Part shown: positions 58,324 to 64,000 of the stretch, piece after piece
Layout: each line of letters opens with the position of its first letter
Numbering within the stretch: position 1 is the stretch's first letter
Assembly (NCBI RefSeq): GCF_033807575.1
Contig: NC_084713.1
Coordinates: 10,604,703 to 10,668,702, forward strand
Length of the DNA stretch: 64,000 nt
Source: Cydia pomonella
Lineage: Eukaryota > Arthropoda > Insecta > Lepidoptera > Tortricidae
Reading direction: 5' to 3'
The notes under the pieces: generated by a model
Told to the model about the DNA's origin: nothing
The model's input: only the letters and a program-made list of their open reading frames with translations
Databases searched by the model: none
Translations under genes and position numbers: made by a program

Positions 58324-61300
58324 GGATTTCATATTCAGATCAGGACTGAAGACTGATTTTGATAACCATACCTGGAGCTTTAGAGGTGAACCGGACATTC
58401 AGTATGAACTGCAGTATGAAGATGAAACAGTAGCCATAGCTGCATGCAAACCTATTGAGACATCTCAGGCACTTCGTGATAATGAAGGCACTACACTCAA
58501 TAGTGAACAACGGGACAAGTTGTCTTCACTCCTTGACCGTTATCGGGATACTTTCAATCTAGGGGGAGAACCAACTACTTATGCCGTCCATCATATTGAG
58601 TTGATCAATAAAAATATACAGCCAATCTCTGTGCCACCTTACAGATTACCAGAACCTAAGAAAGAAGCACTGCGAGTGGAACTGGAGAAGATGCTGGAAG
58701 ATGATATCATTGAGGAGTGCGAATCTCCATGGTCTGCTCCTGTAGTACTGGTACCAAAGAGAGACAACAGCATAAGAGTTTGCATTGACTACAGAAAGCT
58801 GAATGCGGTAACCAAGCCCGATCGATACCCACTACCAAGAGTAGATGACATTGTACATGGAACCGGCAAGTTTAAATACATATCCGCTTTGGACCTTCGT
58901 GCTGGATATTGGCAAGTACCAGTGGCAGTAGAAGATCGTGATAAAACTTCATTTGTGACTCCACTCGGGATGTACCGCTTCAAGCGGATGCCAATGGGTC
59001 TCCGAAACTCTGGATCGACATTCCAAAGACTAGTGGACAGATTTCGTTCCAACCTCCCCAAAGTGACAATACTGGCCTACCTTGATGATGTCCTGATCCT
59101 CTCAGACAGTTTTGAGAAACACCTCGAAGATATTGAGGCTGTATTTCAGAGACTCAAACTGTTCAAGCTGCGTGTGAACAGAGAAAAGAGCACATTTGCA
59201 TGTGAATCGGTGAAATACCTCGGACACATTCTGTCAGCTGATGGAATACAACCTGATAGTGAGAAAACTAAGGCCGTCAACGAGATGAAGGAACCACACA
59301 ATGACAAACATTTGAAGACCTTCATCCAGACTTGCTCCTGGTTTCGGAAATTCATACCAGATTTCGCCAAGATAGCAAGACCACTAACAATGTTACTAAA
59401 AAAGAACCAGAACTGGATCTGGGGAGAAGATCAAGCCAACGCGTTCAAGGAGTTGAAAAAACGTCTGGCATCTGCCCCAATCTTACGGCAGGTTGATTAT
59501 ACTTTGCGTTTTATTCTCAGAGTTGATGCGAGTGCATACGCCTTAGGAGCGGTCCTGCTTCAAGGAGAAGGCTACGACGAGCGACCTGTAGAATATGCGA
59601 GCAGACTACTTACGAACGCCGAACGGAATTACACGACCACAGAACGTGAAGCTCTAGCAGCCGTGTGGGCCCTTGACAAGTTCCGTGGGTATATTGAAGG
59701 CTCAGAAGTTGTCCTCGTCACTGATCACCAACCTTTACGATGGATTTTAACCCTCAAGACGCCTACAGGGCGCCTCGCGCGATGGGCTCTGAAGATACAG
59801 GCTTACAACTTGAAAATCGAGTACCAACCCGGAAGCAAGAATGTTGTTGCTGACACCCTGAGCAGACCTGTGTGTGATGATATTACTAAAGATGCCTGTA
59901 ACCTATGCACCGTCATAGTAGATATACCACACATGTCACCTACAGACCTACGGAGCGCACAAGCAGAGGACCCAGAAATCTGGAAGATTGCCAGGGACTT
60001 TGAAAACGACAACATAGAGGCTGCTACACGCTGGACTGAGAGAGGCTACTATATGTCACAGGGAGTGCTATACCACTTTAACCCTGACGTCGAGAGTGAC
60101 GACCCTCAGCTAGTCATACCACAGTCCATGAGAAAGGAGATCCTAAAGGAACTACATGATGCTCCTACAGCCGGACACATGGGAGTTGAAAGAACATACC
60201 AGCGAGTAAGTAAAAGGTATTACTTCCCCGGTATGAAGAGATATATCACAGAATATGTACGAGATTGTAATGAGTGCCAGCGCTACAAACCATCCAACTT
60301 GAAGCCTGCAGGGTTACTGCAGACCCCTGTACCAGCTCAGAGATTTGAGGTTCTCGCAATGGACCTATTTGGGCCTTTACCTACTGGGGAAAAAGAAGAA
60401 CGATGGATTTTCATTATAGAGGATACTGCGACTAAGTGGGTTGAGCTCTTCCCATTGACTACAGCAACAGCAGAAGCTTGCGCCAGAACCCTGGTTGAAG
60501 AAGTCTTCCTCAGATATGGATTTCCCAGGAGAGTGATATCTGACAATGGCGTGCAGTTTGTGTCCCAGGTCATGCAGAAAGTTATGCACACCTTAGGAGT
60601 TCAGCAGAATCTGATACCTCTTTACCATCCAGAAGCAAACCCAGTAGAGAGAAAGAACAGAGACCTCAAGAGTCAACTTGCCATCATAGTTGAGGGGAAC
60701 CACACCAAGTGGCCGAGTGCCCTACCTGCTGTACGCTTTGCCATGAATAGTGCTGTCACCCAAAGCACCGCAAAGTCGCCTGCTTACCTCGCCTTCGGGA
60801 GAGAGATGCGATCACCCATAGAGAATAAGCATGATCTACGGGCAGTTATCCAAGCTGAGAATTTTATACCCCAGATAACGCCCTACCTGTTGAGACTCAG
60901 TGACAACCTCACCGAAGCCCAAGAACACAATCTCCAACAACAGGATCGCAGAAAGATCTATGCAGACCAAAGGCGTAGACCTCATGAAAATTTTAACATT
61001 GGAGACAAGGTCCTCTTGAAAACACACGTTTTAAGTAACCAAACAAAAGGCATAACTAGCAAATTTGCACCCCGACGTGACGGACCATACATTATATCAA
61101 AGGTAGTCAGCCCGACTACCTACTTAATAACAAACAATGGTGAAACTGTTGGTAAATATCATGTATCAGACTTGACAACATACCATCAGAAGAGTGGTGA
61201 TGAACCTGCAGAACCCGTCATGCCACAAAGGAAGAGAGGTAGACCGCCCAAGCGCACACCTGTTACTCCTACTCCACCTGCTGCTGGTGAGAAGAAGAGA

Positions 61301-61378
61301 GGAAGACCACGCAAGAAGCAACCTGCGAGTCGGCCCATGGGCGAGGACGTCCCCATGGCCCGAAGGGGGAGCCTGTAG
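58322..61378 (+). CDS. pol: Pol part of the split outer ORF (RT, RNase H, integrase, AT-hooks)
   Basis: The frame is in register with the gag-protease part. Residue numbers count from 58322. The RT domain spans about 75-330 with YLDD at 253-256. RNase H has DASAYALG from about 402. Integrase has zinc ligands H612, H619, C649, C652 and catalytic D681, D741, E776. The C-terminus holds two AT-hooks, RGRPPK (972-977) and RGRPRK (993-998), in a basic proline-rich tail. The stop TAG at 61376-61378 lies inside the 3' LTR, so the coding sequence spans the polypurine tract. The ATG is a relic of the insertion, not the original start. Confidence 0.95.
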   Translation: MDFIFRSGLKTDFDNHTWSFRGEPDIQYELQYEDETVAIAACKPIETSQALRDNEGTTLNSEQRDKLSSLLDRYRDTFNLGGEPTTYAVHHIELINKNIQPISVPPYRLPEPKKEALRVELEKMLEDDIIEECESPWSAPVVLVPKRDNSIRVCIDYRKLNAVTKPDRYPLPRVDDIVHGTGKFKYISALDLRAGYWQVPVAVEDRDKTSFVTPLGMYRFKRMPMGLRNSGSTFQRLVDRFRSNLPKVTILAYLDDVLILSDSFEKHLEDIEAVFQRLKLFKLRVNREKSTFACESVKYLGHILSADGIQPDSEKTKAVNEMKEPHNDKHLKTFIQTCSWFRKFIPDFAKIARPLTMLLKKNQNWIWGEDQANAFKELKKRLASAPILRQVDYTLRFILRVDASAYALGAVLLQGEGYDERPVEYASRLLTNAERNYTTTEREALAAVWALDKFRGYIEGSEVVLVTDHQPLRWILTLKTPTGRLARWALKIQAYNLKIEYQPGSKNVVADTLSRPVCDDITKDACNLCTVIVDIPHMSPTDLRSAQAEDPEIWKIARDFENDNIEAATRWTERGYYMSQGVLYHFNPDVESDDPQLVIPQSMRKEILKELHDAPTAGHMGVERTYQRVSKRYYFPGMKRYITEYVRDCNECQRYKPSNLKPAGLLQTPVPAQRFEVLAMDLFGPLPTGEKEERWIFIIEDTATKWVELFPLTTATAEACARTLVEEVFLRYGFPRRVISDNGVQFVSQVMQKVMHTLGVQQNLIPLYHPEANPVERKNRDLKSQLAIIVEGNHTKWPSALPAVRFAMNSAVTQSTAKSPAYLAFGREMRSPIENKHDLRAVIQAENFIPQITPYLLRLSDNLTEAQEHNLQQQDRRKIYADQRRRPHENFNIGDKVLLKTHVLSNQTKGITSKFAPRRDGPYIISKVVSPTTYLITNNGETVGKYHVSDLTTYHQKSGDEPAEPVMPQRKRGRPPKRTPVTPTPPAAGEKKRGRPRKKQPASRPMGEDVPMARRGSL
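61362..61371 (+). other. Polypurine tract of outer element
   Basis: GAAGGGGGAG, two bases before the 3' LTR. It is also codons of the pol C-terminus. Confidence 0.75.
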
Positions 61379-61654
61379 CACCGCCCTAACCTACAATTCC
61401 ACACAGACGTGTAGACACACCTTCACCATACACACGTCTGTGAACCCCTTAATCTTCATACACTCACCATTCATCACATTCACTCTAAATCAATCACTCA
61501 ATCACCTCGCGTGCGCCATATCAATAGTTCGTTTCCGGCATGCGTTTGAGATGCAACGTGCGCGCGACCTCATAGTTTTCCCAGTGAGTGTTCTTTTCCC
61601 TTACGGCTGTTTTCGCGTAAAACACAGGACCCTTATTAACCGTCCCTGGTTATA
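61374..61654 (+). repeat. 3' LTR of outer element (281 bp)
   Basis: By eye identical to 48264-48544. It supplies the stop codon of the polyprotein within its first five bases. Confidence 0.92.
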
Positions 61655-61658
61655 CTAC
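61655..61658. repeat. Target-site duplication CTAC, right
   Basis: Matches 48260-48263. Confidence 0.85.
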
Positions 61659-61820
61659 TCAATATATGATGGAACGTCTCACTAAGATCGGGTGATTGAA
61701 TGGTTTGTCGGTACGGAATAGGGTTTGCACGATGGATCTGAAATATATGGGAAAATCCGTGGTTCCGGATCCAGATCCGGATAATTTCACACATTTCAGA
61801 TCCAGATTGCAAACCCTATT

Positions 61821-62118
61821 ACAAGCTTTTATTTACTTTCACCTGACCGTTGTCTGTTTGTAATCAAATCTTGCAAGTTAAATTTGATCCACTTCCCGGT
61901 TTCCGATTGAGCTGAAAATTTGCATACATATGTAAGTCGGGTGACAATGCAATATTATGGTACCATCGAGCTGATCTGATGATGGAGATAAGAGGTGGAC
62001 ATAGGAACTCTGTGATAAAACAACGCAACCTAATTGTGTTTGGGGGTTTTAGAATTGGCTCGATGAGTATTAGTTGCCTGTGGAAAGAAAAGTACAGTCG
62101 GCGATAAAAGCTTGTACC
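61821..62118. mobile_element. MITE-like repeat with ACAAGCTTTTAT ends
   Basis: ACAAGCTTTTAT at the left edge and ATAAAAGCTTGT at the right edge are inverted copies. The interior, with CACTTCCCGGTTTCCGATTG, is one I recall as frequent in Lepidoptera. No coding capacity. Confidence 0.55.
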
Positions 62119-62966
62119 AAAAATAAAAATTTTGCCTAAAACTTATTACGGAATTCCTACTGGTTCATTTTCCTATTAAGGTTTTTTTACTTTGTCTTTA
62201 GGTCAGGATCTAATGATGGGTTCGTGGAGAAATCGAGGGAACTGGGAGTGATTTGCGTATTGTCATAGGACGAGTATTTACGTGCATTATCTTTCGGAAA
62301 GTGGCAGGGGGTGAAGTGAAACTGCAGATGAAGACCTAAAAATGATAGCATACTCTTTTGTGAGTTTTGTGAAGTTGGTCTTTTTTAGGTTTCTGCGTCG
62401 AAAAAGAAAAAAAACGGAGACTTTATAGGATCACTTTCTTGTCCGTTCGTCTGTCTGTTGGTCAAGACCCATTATCTCAGGAACGCGTAGAGGTTTCGAA
62501 TTGAATTAAAAACCATGTATTGAGGTCAATAGTCCCTTGAAGCTGTAAAAAAATCGGGCTTCTAAGTTAATGTAAAAAAATACAGTGCCGCCAAAAGCGT
62601 ATATTTCGACACTCTCAAAGGAATCAAAATTTATAGGGTACACCCTATTAATCAATAAATATGAAATTTGGCAAGTAGTATCGCCTTACACTACAAGTAC
62701 AGGGAAAAATCTGAAAACTATATAAAAAAAGAAAATGCGGGTGTAGGTGGTGTTTTTTTTAATAAGATATATTATTCTGAAATCGGTAGTTATATAAACC
62801 ATTCACTTAAAATTATAATGCTAAAGATTGTTTAAGCTGTTTCGCATATAGGTACAATTTTTAATTACACAGGTGGTTTGGTACGACGAACATTTTGACG
62901 TATAAATTACGTAGTTGGTTTTGTGTGGGTTACTTCTATCCCTTGATATTCAGAACCAGTTCAAGA

Positions 62967-63038
62967 GGCATGATGGTCTAGCGGTATGATTCTCGCTTTG
63001 GGTGTGAGAGGTCCCGGGTTCAAATCCCGGTCGTGCCC
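62967..63038 (+). tRNA. tRNA-Pro (anticodon TGG), second copy
   Basis: The 72-nt gene is identical in sequence to 44511-44582, with the anticodon at 62999-63001 and a TTTTT terminator at 63041-63045. The preceding 108 bp also match the first copy apart from scattered differences, so gene and flank were duplicated together. Confidence 0.95.
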
Positions 63039-63324
63039 TGTTTTTATACCCGGCCCGTTTTTAATTAGCTCATATCCTATTTACTGCAGTTCTATTAGTA
63101 GTGTTTAAAATGCAACGGGGTCCATAGTACCGAAACAATAGGCAGAAGGCAGGCTTTAATATTTACACATAATTATTATTTACTTAATATTTAACCCTTA
63201 GACTATCTATCATTGGTGTTATCTTAAATTATTAAAATGTGTATATGTTGTGTTGAAATATAATATATAAACTTTGTTTATAGAGTCTGTCCGGAAGGAG
63301 AAGAGTCGTGGAATTTATTAGGCC

Positions 63325-63820
63325 CAGGGATTGTACAACCGGTTTTATTTAATACCTTTAAATAAATTGGCAAACTATTACTGCTATAAAAATAATATCT
63401 ATATTCCTATTAGAGGTATTGTTTTCATTTAGCTTTTGTTTTTACCGATGTATAAGGACTATTTACAATATTAAATACCTTTTTTCAATACCGCTATTAC
63501 GCACTCGAAACGTAAAATGTCAATCAGACACTACTACTAAATCACAACAAATAGAAGTAATATTGTGACGTCATGATAACATTCTGCATAGCTGCCTGAA
63601 TGGCATTAACATTGACATGTATTACCGATAACGGTTTTTAAGGGTAACATGTCAAATACAGGTATTGTTGTCTAATGGCAAAATCGCTAATAGACATGAA
63701 TACCGTTATTGATTATACCAGTAATCAAAGCTTTAGTAATATAAATAGCGAAATACAACTATAACCGCGGTTATACCTAATTTTAAACCGGTAGTCAGAA
63801 TACCGGTAACGATCCCTGAT
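63325..63820. mobile_element. hAT-like non-autonomous element
   Basis: The left end CAGGGATTGTACAACCGGT and right end ACCGGTAACGATCCCTG are imperfect inverted repeats. The flanks ATTAGGCC (63317-63324) and ATTGGGCC (63821-63828) match at 7 of 8 if two bases are allowed past the right terminus, fitting an 8-bp hAT duplication. The interior is AT-rich and non-coding. Confidence 0.55.
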
Positions 63821-63989
63821 ATTGGGCCCCATACATTCCACGACTCTTTCCGCAGAGACTCTAGCTTAAGCTTAAGAGTTTAAGAGAGCTGTCTGAATTT
63901 CAACACATATTATTTCATAATAATAAACCGGTGGTGTTCAGTCCAAGTACTCGGATGTTTTTTTTCAATTTCCAAGCAGTCTCTCAAGA

Positions 63990-64000
63990 GGCATGATGGT
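63990..64000 (+). tRNA. Start of a third tRNA-Pro copy, cut by the window edge
   Basis: GGCATGATGGT matches the first 11 bases of the two complete genes and is preceded by the same CTCAAGA. The rest lies outside, so identity is inferred from the prefix and the local cluster. Confidence 0.6.

Larger units (their letters stand above)
48264..61654 (+). mobile_element. Outer Ty3/gypsy LTR retrotransposon with Arc-like gag, interrupted
   Basis: An element with 281-bp LTRs, a primer-binding site, a polypurine tract and a CTAC duplication. Removing the inner insertion (50214-58319) and one copy of its GTAT duplication leaves about 5.28 kb with a single gag-protease-RT-RNase H-integrase frame of about 1553 codons from the ATG at 48607 to the stop at 61378. 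There is no env. The two LTRs read as identical by eye, so the insertion is recent. As it stands the element cannot make a full polyprotein because the inner element splits it. Confidence 0.93.
61659..64000. other. Right-hand repeat-rich region
   Basis: No protein gene seen. It holds a repeat with inverted ACAAGCTTTTAT ends (about 61821-62118), a repeat at about 62180-62720 with CCATTATCTCAGGAACGCG, tRNA-Pro at 62967, a hAT-like element at 63325-63820 and the start of another tRNA-Pro at 63990. Confidence 0.7.

Noticed and set aside
1..64000. CRISPR arrays, bacterial operons, riboswitches, rRNA
   Set aside because: No spaced repeats, Shine-Dalgarno-led gene strings or rRNA signatures were seen; the DNA is insect nuclear.

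Overview
This is insect nuclear DNA, almost certainly from a moth or butterfly. It is AT-rich, has long introns, and carries repeats I recognise from Lepidoptera: tRNA-headed SINEs, LINE 3' tails ending in short tandem units, and many foldback MITEs. There are no operons. The only host protein-coding gene I can assign is a plus-strand homologue of DUSP11/PIR1, the RNA 5'-triphosphatase of the dual-specificity phosphatase fold. Four in-phase exons are visible (3903-3982, 25185-25225, 33757-33864, 34702-35252). The N-terminal exons were not found and probably lie left of the window. A possible 15-codon cassette exon (25333-25377) sits before the catalytic exon.

Layout. 1-3902: upstream intron with two MITEs, a LINE tail and a GC-rich remnant ORF. 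3983-25184: a 21-kb intron holding MITEs, degraded LINE and RNase H fragments, two SINEs, a reverse-transcriptase pseudogene and an isolated exon-like ORF at 12276. 25226-33756: an intron with a 385-bp foldback element and several CpG-rich islands. 35253-48259: intergenic DNA with a TTAA-flanked piggyBac-like element, more MITEs and repeats, and a tRNA-Pro(TGG) gene. 48264-61654: a nested pair of LTR retrotransposons. 61659-64000: dispersed repeats, a second tRNA-Pro(TGG), a hAT-like element, and the first 11 bases of a third tRNA-Pro copy at the window edge.

The nested retrotransposons are the main attraction. The outer element is a Ty3/gypsy type on the plus strand, with 281-bp LTRs that read as identical and a CTAC target duplication. 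It once had a single gag-protease-pol reading frame. Its Gag resembles the capsid region of insect Arc proteins, and its integrase ends in two AT-hooks. A second, unrelated Ty3/gypsy element (8.1 kb, minus strand, 1176-bp LTRs, GTAT duplication) has inserted between the protease and the reverse transcriptase. It has separate gag and pol frames joined by a canonical A-AAA-AAC -1 frameshift site directly before the gag stop. Both insertions look recent.

All family assignments rest on motifs read by eye and on memory of the families; no searches were run.
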